The notes under the pieces: model-generated
Databases searched by the model: none
Told to the model about the DNA's origin: nothing
What the model saw: the letters and a program-made list of their open reading frames with translations, nothing else
Shown here: one piece after another, positions 19,712-27,827 of the stretch
How the letters are laid out: every line of letters begins with the position of its first letter
Numbering within the stretch: position 1 is the stretch's first letter
From: Phycisphaeraceae bacterium
GTDB taxonomy: Bacteria; Planctomycetota; Phycisphaerae; Phycisphaerales; UBA1924
Direction: 5' to 3'
Length of the DNA stretch: 64,000 nt
NCBI GenBank assembly: GCA_019636845.1
Contig: JAHBWV010000001.1
Span: forward strand, 744,001 to 808,000
Made by a program: the position numbers and the translations under genes

Positions 19712-21505
19712 TCATGAAGTCACGGAGACAGGGCAGCGCGAGGCGGTGGCGTGTTCGAGCACATCGGCAAGCACTGCTTCGGCGGTGGGCCAGCGTCCTG
19801 CGCCGCGCCCGAACACGGTGTGTGTCTCGCCCGTTGCGATCCGGACCGTGATGGCGTTCCACTCGCGCTCGACACGTCCCAGCGGCTCGTTTGCGTCCAC
19901 ATGTCGGATGCGTACTTCGGCACTGATCGCCCCATCGCTGGCCCTCGCAACAGCGGCGACATGGCGAATGACGTGGCCCGCGTTGCGTCTCTTGATCGAC
20001 TGGCCGATGGACTCCTGGCTGATCGGCTCCCTCTCGATCGTTGAGGGGTCGAGAGCGACACCCCACGCCTCTTGGGCGAGGACGCAGAGTTTGTCGCCGG
20101 CATCGCGCCCGTCGAGGTCGCGGGAAGCGTCTTGCTCAGCGAAGCCGGCGGCTTGCGCACGCCGCACGGCCTCGCTGAAGCTCTCTCCTTCTCCGACTCG
20201 GCCGAGCACAAAGTTTGTGGTGCCATTGAGGATGCCTGCGATCTCAACGATGTCTCCGAGTTCGGCGGCGTGTGCGAGGGCTTCGAGCGCGGGCGTTGCA
20301 CCGCCCACAGCGGCGCTGTATCTCAGCGTGGTGCCGGTGGAAGCGGCGATCGCGCGGAGCTCGTCGCCGTGGGTCGCGATGACCGCCTTGTTCGCGGTGA
20401 CGACGTCCTTGCCTGTCCGGAGGGCACGCTCGATGGCGTGGCGCGCAATCTCCACACCGCCGATGGTCTCGATGACGAGGTCGCAGTCGGTGTCCGTTGC
20501 TTCGAGTGCGTCGGTAGTGAGCAGTCGCGGCTCGACACCAGAGGCAACGGCCTTCCCGATGTCGCGGACGGCGACGGCGACAACATCGAACAGGTCCGGG
20601 AGTGCGATGAGGTGCTGGTAGACACCAAGCCCTACGGTGCCGCACCCGAGCAGCGTGACGCGTGTTCGATGCGTGCGATCGCTGCCAGGGGCGGCATCGA
20701 GCGACTCGCTGGTGTTGGCGACGAGGGTGGCGCGGTCCTCCAGGGCCGCGCCGACCTCGAAGCTGAGTCCTTTCTCTTTGGCGTAGCGCACTGCCTTGTG
20801 CTGGACGATGCCGCCGTCGAGAGCGAGGGCTCGGTCCCAGTGGAGATGCGTGAATCGGCGCGGCCTCTCTCCATCCGTTCCATTCGCGGGGTCGAACTCG
20901 TAGAGCCCATCCACGTCCTTGACGAGTCGGCACCGGGTCTCGCTTGCGCCGGCGGCGATGAGACGTTCGGCCACGAAGAGCGCTGTGAGGTCCGAGCCGC
21001 CCCGGCCGAGGAGTGTCGTGCGACCTTCGGCGTCGCGTCCGATGAAGCCGGGCAGCACGATGACGGGTACGCGGCTGAGCGTGACGAGAATCCGGGTTGC
21101 ATCGATCGACTCGGGAAAGCCGTCGACGATCGTTCCGCTGGTTCGGAGCGAGACCGACGCCGCGTCCAGCACCTCGACGGGCACGCCTGCGCGGTCGAGC
21201 GCGAGGCCGAGGAGGGCAGCGCTGGTCTGCTCACCCGTTGCGAGGAGCGTTGCGTACGCGCCGGCGTGGAGTGAGTCGGGCGAGTCGGCGTAGGCACGTG
21301 CCTGTGCGATGAGCGCGTCGGTCGTCCCCTCCAGGGCCGACACCACCGCCACGACTCGCTTGCCTCGACGAACCCAGCGGTACACCTCGTGGACGACACG
21401 CGTGATATCGGCCTGGTTGCGCATCACGGAGCCGCCGAACTTCAGCACCACGACGGGCAGATCTCGGCTCTCAGCGGTTCGGTTGTTCAGACATTGGCCA
21501 GGCAT
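19712..21505 (-). CDS. Bifunctional aspartokinase-homoserine dehydrogenase, ACT-less
   Basis: 597 residues. Residues about 16-265 are aspartokinase (VVVLKFGGSVM, then LLATGEQTSAALL, LGRGGSDLTA, VKDVDGLYE) and about 281-590 are homoserine dehydrogenase (TLLGCGTVGLGVYQH, VVTANKAVI, ILNGTTNFVLGR). The two are joined by about 15 residues. Well-known ThrA/MetL fusions are about 810 residues with two ACT domains between the enzymes; this one has none there and none at the C-terminus, so feedback by threonine, lysine or methionine through ACT is not expected. ATG 21505 overlaps the end of the metB-like gene by 19 bases. The frame stays open upstream over that gene, but that part is its antiphase shadow. 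Confidence 0.93.
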   Translation of the reverse strand: MPGQCLNNRTAESRDLPVVVLKFGGSVMRNQADITRVVHEVYRWVRRGKRVVAVVSALEGTTDALIAQARAYADSPDSLHAGAYATLLATGEQTSAALLGLALDRAGVPVEVLDAASVSLRTSGTIVDGFPESIDATRILVTLSRVPVIVLPGFIGRDAEGRTTLLGRGGSDLTALFVAERLIAAGASETRCRLVKDVDGLYEFDPANGTDGERPRRFTHLHWDRALALDGGIVQHKAVRYAKEKGLSFEVGAALEDRATLVANTSESLDAAPGSDRTHRTRVTLLGCGTVGLGVYQHLIALPDLFDVVAVAVRDIGKAVASGVEPRLLTTDALEATDTDCDLVIETIGGVEIARHAIERALRTGKDVVTANKAVIATHGDELRAIAASTGTTLRYSAAVGGATPALEALAHAAELGDIVEIAGILNGTTNFVLGRVGEGESFSEAVRRAQAAGFAEQDASRDLDGRDAGDKLCVLAQEAWGVALDPSTIEREPISQESIGQSIKRRNAGHVIRHVAAVARASDGAISAEVRIRHVDANEPLGRVEREWNAITVRIATGETHTVFGRGAGRWPTAEAVLADVLEHATASRCPVSVTS

Positions 21506-22737
21506 GACGCCCTCCCGTCTGCGGAGGCGCACACGTCGGCCTCGAGATCCGCGGCACCCTCCTCGTTGTGGGCCAGCGTGATCGCGCGATCGAGGTCTTC
21601 GATGATGTCGTCGGCGTCCTCGATGCCGACGGAGACGCGGATTAGTCCATCGGTGATGCCGACAGCGAGGCGCTGTTCGCGGGGCACGTCGGCGTGGGTC
21701 ATCGACACGGGGTGCGTGAGCAGCGTTTCGACGCTCCCGAGGTGCTCGACGAGCGAGCAGAGGCGGGCGTTGTTCAGCACGCGTGCGCCGGCCTGGGCAC
21801 CGCCCACGACCTCGAAGCTGAGGATGCCGCCGTGCAGGACTCTTTCGCCGACTTTCGCGTGCTGGCGCAGGGCCAGGTCGTGCTGTGGGTGCGTTGAGAG
21901 TCCGGGGTAGTTGACGGCGCTGACGAGCGGGTTGGACGCGAGCCATTCGGCGATGCGTTGGGCGTTCTGCGAGTGGCGTTCGAGCCGGAGCGGGAGTGTG
22001 GAGAGGCCGCGTCCGGTGAGGAAGGCCTGGAACGCTGCCTGGATGGAGCCGGTGCACTTTCGGATGAAGCGGACACGCTCGACGAGTTGCTCGTCGCGTG
22101 AGACGACTGAGCCGCCGATCGCCGTTGAGTGTCCCTCGATGTGCTTGGTGGTGGAGTAGACCGTGATGTCGGCCCCGAGATCGAGCGGGCGCTGGAGCAC
22201 GGGCGTGAGGAAGGTGTTGTCCACTGCGAGCAGCACGCCGGCGTTGTTGGTGATGCGGGCGACGGCGGCGATGTCGGTGAGCTTGAGGGTGGGGTTGGCG
22301 GGGGTTTCGATGAAGACGAGGCGGGTGCGGGGTGTGATGGCGCGGGCGACGTTCGCGGGATCGGAGGTGTCGACAAAGGTGCCGCTGATGCCGAGTTCGC
22401 TGAGCAGTTGTCGGACGAGGCGGACGGTGCCACCGTAGATCGCGTCGCCGCAGACGACGTGGTCGCCGGCGCGGAGTGTGGCGAGGAAGAGGGCGGTTTC
22501 CGCGGCGAGTCCTGTGCCGAAGCAGACGGCGGGTGCGGCGTTCTCGATCGCGCCCAGCCGTCGTTCGAGCTCGGTGACGGTGGGGTTTGAGACGCGCGAG
22601 TAGGCGTGTCCCTTGTTGATGCCCACCTGGTCTTGGACGTAGGTTGTGGACTGCACGATCGGCGTGACGAGCGATCCGTGTACAGGGTCGCAGGAGCGTC
22701 CACCGTGGACAGCGATAGTTGATGAGAACGAAGACAT
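21487..22737 (-). CDS. Cystathionine gamma-synthase/Cys-Met PLP enzyme
   Basis: 416 residues of the PLP-dependent Cys/Met metabolism family. TPIVQSTTYVQ, AYSRVSNPTVTELERRLG and the PLP lysine in VYSTTKHIEGHS are seen; SxxTKxxxGHS is the family signature. Length and order fit MetB (cystathionine gamma-synthase), but related enzymes (homocysteine-forming or gamma-lyase) cannot be excluded. First gene of the aspartate-methionine operon; its ATG follows a leader with a SAM-riboswitch-like aptamer, and its binding site GGAG sits in the loop of the last hairpin. Confidence 0.9.
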   Translation of the reverse strand: MSSFSSTIAVHGGRSCDPVHGSLVTPIVQSTTYVQDQVGINKGHAYSRVSNPTVTELERRLGAIENAAPAVCFGTGLAAETALFLATLRAGDHVVCGDAIYGGTVRLVRQLLSELGISGTFVDTSDPANVARAITPRTRLVFIETPANPTLKLTDIAAVARITNNAGVLLAVDNTFLTPVLQRPLDLGADITVYSTTKHIEGHSTAIGGSVVSRDEQLVERVRFIRKCTGSIQAAFQAFLTGRGLSTLPLRLERHSQNAQRIAEWLASNPLVSAVNYPGLSTHPQHDLALRQHAKVGERVLHGGILSFEVVGGAQAGARVLNNARLCSLVEHLGSVETLLTHPVSMTHADVPREQRLAVGITDGLIRVSVGIEDADDIIEDLDRAITLAHNEEGAADLEADVCASADGRASCLANV

Positions 22738-22756
22738 GCCGTGAACTCCTCACGGC
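22738..22756 (-). promoter_or_regulatory. Ribosome-binding-site-sequestering hairpin directly before metB-like ATG
   Basis: In transcript sense the bases are GCCGTGAGGAGTTCACGGC followed at once by ATG. The perfect seven-base-pair stem (GCCGTGA / TCACGGC) encloses the AGGAG binding site in or next to its five-base loop. This would block ribosome binding when folded. Confidence 0.65.
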
Positions 22757-22766
22757 ATCAATCGCA

Positions 22767-22864
22767 GGAACTCGCAACGTGGGGGTGACGCGAACGATCG
22801 CGTCTTGTTTGCCGGATCCCGTTGGACGGTTCCGACCGCATCGGTCCCCACGTTGGGGAGTTCC
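22767..22864 (-). promoter_or_regulatory. Long inverted repeat in leader, probable expression platform
   Basis: GGAACTCGCAACGTGGGG (plus strand, 22767-22784) pairs almost fully with the antiparallel copy CCCCACGTTGGGGAGTTCC (22846-22864); only one or two bases differ. The second copy lies at the end of the aptamer-like region, so pairing there could compete with ligand-bound folding. Confidence 0.55.
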
Positions 22865-22934
22865 TCGGCACCGCGGCAGGTGTGCTGCTCGGTTGCCGCC
22901 CGGACACCTGGATGGGTCCGAGACTCTTGATGCT
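22846..22934 (-). ncRNA. SAM-riboswitch-like aptamer (SAM-I/IV superfamily)
   Basis: Transcript sense contains GCATCAAGAG, then a stem-loop (GGAC/GUCC) and CGGGCGGCAACCGAG, a P3-like arm GCAG/CUGC and GCGGTGCCGAGGAAC. The conserved AUCA-AGAG, CGGCAACC and GGUGCC blocks, in that order and spacing, are the core of SAM-I and SAM-I/IV-variant aptamers. P1 is not clear. It lies upstream of a cystathionine gamma-synthase gene, a standard target. A covariance-model search is the decisive test. Confidence 0.65.
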
Positions 22935-22940
22935 GCGATG

Positions 22941-22968
22941 AAGTTAACCGCGCTTTGGCGAGAGTCAA
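22941..22968 (-). promoter_or_regulatory. Promoter candidate for the metB-like operon
   Basis: On the minus strand TTGACT (22963-22968) and TAACTT (22941-22946) are separated by 16 bases. A start about seven bases after the -10 would begin the transcript right at the aptamer. The -10 is weak (3/6). Confidence 0.4.
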
Positions 22969-23036
22969 GCCGGCGTCGAGAGAAAAACGGTGAACTTCAC
23001 GCAATCGCGGGGATGAATCGTCGGTACGCTGTTCAT

Positions 23037-23396
23037 ATGGGTTCTGCACGCCTGATCTCGTGGTCCGATCTTGCGACTGATCGTCCGATGCCGCTGATCG
23101 ATCGGAGGCGGATCATCGGTGAGCACCTGATGGTGTCGGAAGTTCTCCTGCATAAGGGGTTTTCGCTGGCTTCGCACGCGCACGCGAACGAGCAGTTCGT
23201 GGTGGTGGTTTCGGGGCGATGTCGGTTCGGCGTCGGGGCGGAGGGGACGGCGGAGCATCGGGAGCTGATCGTCGAGGCGGGGCAAGTACTTGTTCTGCCT
23301 CCGAATGTGCCCCACTCGTGCATCGCGTTGGAGGAGACACGGATTCTCGACTTGTTCAGTCCGCCGAGCGCAACGACGGGTGTGGATCGCGCGTGA
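23037..23396 (+). CDS. Cupin-domain protein
   Basis: 119 residues, a single small cupin barrel. SHAHANEQFVVVVSGRCRFG is cupin motif 1 with the His-x-His and Glu metal ligands, and VLPPNVPHSCIALEETRILD is motif 2. Likely binds a divalent metal in the cytosol; ligand and reaction unknown. ATG 23037 is taken; ATG 23013 is possible. Convergent with aroA, whose stop lies eight bases on. Confidence 0.8.
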   Translation: MGSARLISWSDLATDRPMPLIDRRRIIGEHLMVSEVLLHKGFSLASHAHANEQFVVVVSGRCRFGVGAEGTAEHRELIVEAGQVLVLPPNVPHSCIALEETRILDLFSPPSATTGVDRA

Positions 23397-23403
23397 GGGG
23401 GTA

Positions 23404-24783
23404 TCAGCCGAGTTTCGAGAGATCGCGCCAGAAGGTCGGGTAGGTCTTGTTCACGCACGCGGGATCGCGAACCAGCACGTTCGGGCGGCGGAGCCCGATC
23501 AGTGCGAGCGACATCGCCATGCGATGATCGTCGTATGTGTCGAACTCGACCTGCGGCGCGGATGTGGAGCAGTCGACGCCCGTTGCGGGAGGGGTGATGC
23601 GGATGGCGCCGGGGTCGCCGAGGTAGTTGGCTTCGACGCGTGCGCCGATCTTGGCGAGCTCGGTTTCCATGGCCGCGATGCGGTCGGATTCTTTGACGCG
23701 GAGCGTCTGGAGCCCCCTGATGATCGACGCGCCCCTTGCGAAGCACGCGACGGCGGCGAGTGACATCGCGGCATCGGGCATGTCGGTCATGTCGGCGGCG
23801 ATGGAGCGAAGCTCGGTGGGGCCGGTGCAGGCGATGCCATCGGCGTGGGGTTCGACGCTTGCGCCCATGCGTTCAAGCAGGGAGGGGAATGAGGCGTCTC
23901 CCTGCAGGGAGTCGGCGGTCAGGCCTCGGACCATCGCGGACGAGCCGGGGACGATCGCTGCTGCGGCCCACCAGTAGGTCGCGCTCGACGCGTCGGGCTC
24001 GATCGAGAGGTCGAACCCGTGCATACCTGGGCCGTCGCCGGGGCCGACGCGGATGACACGCAGATCTTCCGAAGATTGGACGCTCGCGCCGAGGCGTTCG
24101 AGCAGGCGCAGACTCATCCAGATGTAGGAAGGGCTGGTGACGGTGGCGGAGTGGCGGACGGTGAGCCCGCCGGAGATCCATGGCGCGATCAGCAGCAGGG
24201 CGGAGACGAACTGGCTCGATTTCAGCGAGCCGAACTCGATCTTGGGCGAGGAGAGATCGAAGTCTGGTGGTGTGATGCGGACGGGCGGGCAATCCGGCGT
24301 GCCGAGGTGCTGGATCCGGACGCCGAGGGCGGCGAGCGCGCCCGTCAGTTCACCGATCGGGCGTTGGCGCATGCGGGCGTTGCCGTCGATGATGACTGGA
24401 ATCGGCGAGAGGACGGAAGCGGCGGCGAGGAACCGGGTTGCGGTGCCCGCGTTGCCGAGGTCGAGAGAGAGCTCGCGTCCTTCGGGCTTCCATCTTCCCG
24501 CGACGCCCTCGACTCGGAGTGTGTCGGTTGATTCGCGTTCGATCCTTGCGCCGAGACGCCTGAGGGCGTCGATCATGCGTGCGGTATCGTCTGCCTCGAT
24601 GAGCGATCGCCGGATGATGCTCTGGCCTGTCGCGAGCCCCGCGAGGAGCAGTGCTCGGTTTGTGAGCGACTTGGAGCCGGGAGGGGTCAGGAGGGCGTTG
24701 AACGGGCGTGTGTGAGGGCGCACGGGCATCGGATCGGCGAGGGCCGGGGCACGGTGTGCTTCGGTTTGCGGACCCTGGTTCAT
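23404..24783 (-). CDS. aroA: 3-phosphoshikimate 1-carboxyvinyltransferase (EPSP synthase)
   Basis: Sixth shikimate-pathway step, joining shikimate 3-phosphate and phosphoenolpyruvate. 459 residues, slightly above the usual 430. PGSKSLTNRALLLAGLATG, LGNAGTATRFL, the DGNARMRQRPIG motif, and RVKESDRI near the C-terminus with DDHRMAMSLAL are all present. The first 20 residues before PVRPHTRPF are an extension. Forms a minus-strand pair with the GroES homologue upstream (48 bases). Confidence 0.96.
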   Translation of the reverse strand: MNQGPQTEAHRAPALADPMPVRPHTRPFNALLTPPGSKSLTNRALLLAGLATGQSIIRRSLIEADDTARMIDALRRLGARIERESTDTLRVEGVAGRWKPEGRELSLDLGNAGTATRFLAAASVLSPIPVIIDGNARMRQRPIGELTGALAALGVRIQHLGTPDCPPVRITPPDFDLSSPKIEFGSLKSSQFVSALLLIAPWISGGLTVRHSATVTSPSYIWMSLRLLERLGASVQSSEDLRVIRVGPGDGPGMHGFDLSIEPDASSATYWWAAAAIVPGSSAMVRGLTADSLQGDASFPSLLERMGASVEPHADGIACTGPTELRSIAADMTDMPDAAMSLAAVACFARGASIIRGLQTLRVKESDRIAAMETELAKIGARVEANYLGDPGAIRITPPATGVDCSTSAPQVEFDTYDDHRMAMSLALIGLRRPNVLVRDPACVNKTYPTFWRDLSKLG

Positions 24784-24831
24784 CTCTCGTCCGTTGACGG
24801 CGCTTCGTGCTCGGTGGCGGCCGGCGTGGCT

Positions 24832-25167
24832 TTACTCGACTTCTCGCCTGAAGACCGCGACGACATCCTCGACAGGGACGACAAAGAGGCGGTTGTCCCC
24901 TTCGAAGTCGACGGGAACGCTGTTCTTCGGGTGGAAGAGGACGCGGTCGTACTGCTTGATGGGATAATCCGCGTCGCGTTCGACGTGTGCGCTGATGGCG
25001 ACGACGCGCCCGGTGATCGTGGGGATCTCCACCTTGTCGGGGAGGTGGATGCCCGTCTTGGTCTGCTTCTTGTCCTCATCCTTGCGGATGAGCACACGCT
25101 TCCCGAGGGGCTCCACAATCTCCAGACCCGGCGAGGACTTGCGCGAGGGCTGCGGCTTGCTCGTCAT
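24832..25167 (-). CDS. GroES/Cpn10-family co-chaperonin homologue
   Basis: 111 residues from ATG 25167. VEPLGKRVLIRKDEDKKQ is the GroES opening strand, TKTGIHLPDKVEIP takes the place of the mobile loop, and VVAISAHVERDADYPIKQYD then VDFEGDNRLFVVPVEDVVAV match the rest of the barrel. The body is diverged and no groEL is nearby; it may be a second GroES with a private role. N-terminal 15 residues are a Ser/Lys-rich extension. Confidence 0.85.
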   Translation of the reverse strand: MTSKPQPSRKSSPGLEIVEPLGKRVLIRKDEDKKQTKTGIHLPDKVEIPTITGRVVAISAHVERDADYPIKQYDRVLFHPKNSVPVDFEGDNRLFVVPVEDVVAVFRREVE

Positions 25168-25292
25168 AGATCGAACTCTAGGGACGTGCTGATCGGCCGG
25201 GCGGCGGGGGCACGATTCGGGGTTGGTGCTGGTCCGCCGGCGCGATTGGGCCGATATCCTCACCCGCCGCACTGCGGCCACAGGAGCGACCC

Positions 25293-25811
25293 GTGGATCG
25301 ACTTGAATCGCTTATCCGCGAAGTTCCGGACTTTCCTCGTCCGGGGATCTCGTTCAAGGACTTCACGCCGTTGCTGGCCGACCCTGCGGGGCTTGCGCTC
25401 GCGGTGGAGTTGATGGCGAACCCGTATCGCGGCAAGCGGATCGAGTTGGTGGTGGGGGCGGAGTCGCGCGGGTTTATCTTCGGGATCGCGATCGCTCAGG
25501 CGATATCGGCGGGGTTTGTGCCGCTCAGGAAGCCGGGGAAACTCCCTCGCAAGGTGATGGGCGTGGACTACGCGCTTGAGTACGGCACGGATCGTTTGGA
25601 GATGCACGCCGATGCGGTCGCGCCGGGGCAGAGGATCCTGATTGTTGACGACCTTCTCGCGACAGGCGGGACGATGCTCGCGGCGTGCCAGTTGGCGACC
25701 AATCTCAAGGCCGAGATTGTCGGGTGCACGGTGCTGATCGAGTTGGCGTTCCTGGGCGGGCGGGAGAGGTTGAAGCCGTACGGGGAGTTGCACTCGGTGA
25801 TCAAGTACTGA
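25293..25811 (+). CDS. apt: Adenine phosphoribosyltransferase
   Basis: Salvages adenine with PRPP to AMP. 172 residues, the standard length. GTG 25293 follows CAGGAG with seven-base spacing. FPRPGISFKDFTPLLADP, VVGAESRGFIFG, VPLRKPGKLPRKV and the PRPP loop VDDLLATGGTMLAA are all intact. Divergent from the GroES homologue, with 125 bases between the starts. Confidence 0.97.
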   Translation: MDRLESLIREVPDFPRPGISFKDFTPLLADPAGLALAVELMANPYRGKRIELVVGAESRGFIFGIAIAQAISAGFVPLRKPGKLPRKVMGVDYALEYGTDRLEMHADAVAPGQRILIVDDLLATGGTMLAACQLATNLKAEIVGCTVLIELAFLGGRERLKPYGELHSVIKY

Positions 25812-25864
25812 GTCACGGCATCGAGCAGCGATAGATCATCAGGTGTGCACGCTCATGGTTGGAA

Positions 25865-25885
25865 AGCCCACGTCCCATGTGGGCT
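25865..25885 (+). terminator. Hairpin after apt
   Basis: AGCCCAC / GTGGGCT stem of seven pairs with a seven-base loop, followed by GTCTGTGTT. Moderate terminator, 54 bases after apt stops. Confidence 0.5.
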
Positions 25886-25947
25886 GTCTGTGTTGCCAAG
25901 CGATGCCTGAAGACACTACAGAAAGAGGCCGCGAGGCCAAAAACAAA

Positions 25948-25975
25948 GTCCGCCCCAGCGGAAACCGGGGCGGAC
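25948..25975 (-). terminator. Terminator of the first PEP-CTERM paralogue
   Basis: GTCCGCCCC / GGGGCGGAC, nine pairs. Read on the minus strand it is followed by TTTGTTTTTGG, the T run expected of an intrinsic terminator after the gene at 26037-26654. Confidence 0.75.
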
Positions 25976-26036
25976 TTGGACATTTGTGGACAAGAGTGGT
26001 CTCAGAGGGCTCTTGCGAGCCGTGAGCCATTCATGC

Positions 26037-26654
26037 TCAGCGACGACGACGGCCAGCGACCAGACCACCGAGGCCGAGGAGGGCCATGGAGGCGGGGGTC
26101 GGGATGATCACGTCGAAGGAGCCGATCTCGAACTGAACGGTGTGGGTCGAAGAGGTGCTGGTGAGGCCGGAGCGGCTCTGGGTGCCGGAGGCGCCGATGA
26201 AGACGTTCAGGGAGCCGGCGGGGGCGATGTAGTCAACGATTACGAGTGAGACGGTGTAGTTCGCGACGGCGGTGCCGGAGTCGGTGAAGGTGATGGAGCC
26301 GAGGAACGCGGGGTTGGCGTTGTAGGTGCCGCCGAAGCCCGGGGGGAGCTGGCCGCCACCGAAGTCGAGCAGGTTGCTGCCCACGACGATGCCGTTGTTG
26401 ACGCCCTGGTTGAATCCAGCGTTGTTGACAGCGCCAGCGAGGGTGCCGTTCAGGTTGCCGATCACGTCAAACTTGAAGCCGGCGAGCGAGAGGCCGCCAA
26501 CGACGCCGGTCCAATCGGCCCACAGGTCGACCGTCACGGAGCCACCGGGGCCCGTGGAAGCCGCGCTGGGGATGCCAACGAGGACGAGGTTACCAGCAGC
26601 GCTGGCGATGCTGGCAGCGCCAGCGACAAGGAACAGAGCGATAGCCTTCTTCAT
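26037..26654 (-). CDS. PEP-CTERM-like secreted protein, tandem paralogue A
   Basis: 205 residues. Signal peptide MKKAIALFLVAGAASIASA, a beta-rich body with two Gly/Asn-rich repeats, then the tail PTPASMALLGLGGLVAGRR: the PEP-like Pro motif, hydrophobic span and Arg cluster. Body features such as DLWADWTGVVGGLSLAGFKF and LLDFGGGQLPPGFGGTYNAN are shared almost exactly with paralogue B. Function unknown; likely surface-exposed. AGGAG lies upstream. Confidence 0.85.
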   Translation of the reverse strand: MKKAIALFLVAGAASIASAAGNLVLVGIPSAASTGPGGSVTVDLWADWTGVVGGLSLAGFKFDVIGNLNGTLAGAVNNAGFNQGVNNGIVVGSNLLDFGGGQLPPGFGGTYNANPAFLGSITFTDSGTAVANYTVSLVIVDYIAPAGSLNVFIGASGTQSRSGLTSTSSTHTVQFEIGSFDVIIPTPASMALLGLGGLVAGRRRR

Positions 26655-26888
26655 CTGATCATCTCCTCACTATGGGAAAATTGCTCTCTCTCAACACATA
26701 CCGGAACGAAGAATCGAACACAACGTTCCTGACCCACAGCCAAGATACTGCGCTCTGTTCTCGACTTCAAGCCCATTTGAGCAAGAAACGCCCAAATGCA
26801 ACAAAAAAATCTCTCGACCGCTCAAAGAGCGGCCGAGAGAGTGTTTGATTATCCGATCACATTCCTTACAGGAATGCGGTCTTTCTGA
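26655..26888. other. Gap between the PEP-CTERM paralogues
   Basis: 234 bases holding the terminator of paralogue B (26811-26839) and an AT-richer promoter region for paralogue A. No frame supported. Confidence 0.5.
26811..26839 (-). terminator. Terminator of PEP-CTERM paralogue B
   Basis: A 13-pair stem with one mismatch (CTCTCGACCGCTC / GAGCGGCCGAGAG), loop AAA; in minus sense it is followed by ATTTTTTTG. Strong intrinsic terminator. Confidence 0.85.
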
Positions 26889-27506
26889 TTAGCGGCGACG
26901 ACGGCCGGCAACCAGACCACCGAGGCCGAGGAGGGCCATGGAGGCGGGGGAGGGGATGATCACGTCGAAGGGACGGATCTCGAACTGAACGGTGTGGGTC
27001 GAGGAGGTGCTGGTGAGGCCAGCGCGGCTCTGGGTGCCGGAGGCGCCGATGTAGACGTTGAGCGAGCCAGCGGGGGCGATGAAGTCAATGACGGAGAGAG
27101 CGACGGTGTAGTTGGCCACAGCGATGCCGCCGTCGGTGTAGCTGATGGTGCCGAGGTAGGCGGGGTTGGCGTTGTAGGTGCCGCCGAAGCCCGGGGGGAG
27201 CTGGCCACCACCGAAGTCGAGCAGGTTGCCAGCAGCAGAGATGCCGTTGTTGACGCCCTGGTTGAAGTTGGTGCTGTTGACAGCGCCAGCGAGGGAGCCG
27301 TTGACATTGCCGATGACGTCGAACTTCCAGCCGGCGAGCGAGAGGCCGCCCGTGACGCCGGACCAGTCGGCGTACACGTCCATCACCATGGTGCCGCCGG
27401 GTCCGATGGACGCGGACTGGGGAACCATCGAGAGGACGAGATTGCCTGCCGCGCTAGCAGCAGCGGTCAGACCAGCGACAGCGACGAGAGCAACGATCTT
27501 CTTCAT
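26889..27506 (-). CDS. PEP-CTERM-like secreted protein, tandem paralogue B
   Basis: 205 residues, the same length as paralogue A and colinear with it. Signal peptide MKKIVALVAVAGLTAAASA; shared LSLAGWKFDVIGN and SLNVYIGASGTQSRAG blocks; tail PSPASMALLGLGGLVAGRR. The N-terminal third differs most. GAGGAG precedes the start. Separate promoters and terminators imply each copy is transcribed alone. Confidence 0.85.
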   Translation of the reverse strand: MKKIVALVAVAGLTAAASAAGNLVLSMVPQSASIGPGGTMVMDVYADWSGVTGGLSLAGWKFDVIGNVNGSLAGAVNSTNFNQGVNNGISAAGNLLDFGGGQLPPGFGGTYNANPAYLGTISYTDGGIAVANYTVALSVIDFIAPAGSLNVYIGASGTQSRAGLTSTSSTHTVQFEIRPFDVIIPSPASMALLGLGGLVAGRRRR

Positions 27507-27827
27507 TTGGAAATCTCCTCACACGGTCTTGGGGTTACCCTTGAACAACCACAGGTTGGTCGGGACGAACAACTCGTTCACGATCCAGTGAACAAAGTGC
27601 CTCACGTCTCGCAAACGGCAACCCTTTTCACCGAAGTACTTCGCATTTTTGTTGATTCGCGCCTGGAGCGGCCCCCGCCCGGGCCCTCGTCGGGTGTATC
27701 GGACCCTATCAAAATACGAATAATGGCCGGTGTGAGCCAGGAGTGCGCACATGAGGCCCTGAAGGATGTTGAGGTCCTTGCCGGGGGGCGCTCGCTCTCT
27801 GGGGATGCGGGGGTTCGGGGGCGGGGC
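27507..27827. other. Gap upstream of paralogue B
   Basis: 321 bases with no gene. Contains the leader of paralogue B and an AT-richer stretch near 27700-27725, a possible promoter in minus sense. No repeats or structures recognised beyond that. Confidence 0.4.

Noticed and set aside
19712..22777. One 1021-residue frame over both the aspartokinase fusion and the metB-like gene
   Set aside because: Only the part from 21505 down is protein-like; the upstream part is the out-of-frame shadow of the metB-like gene.
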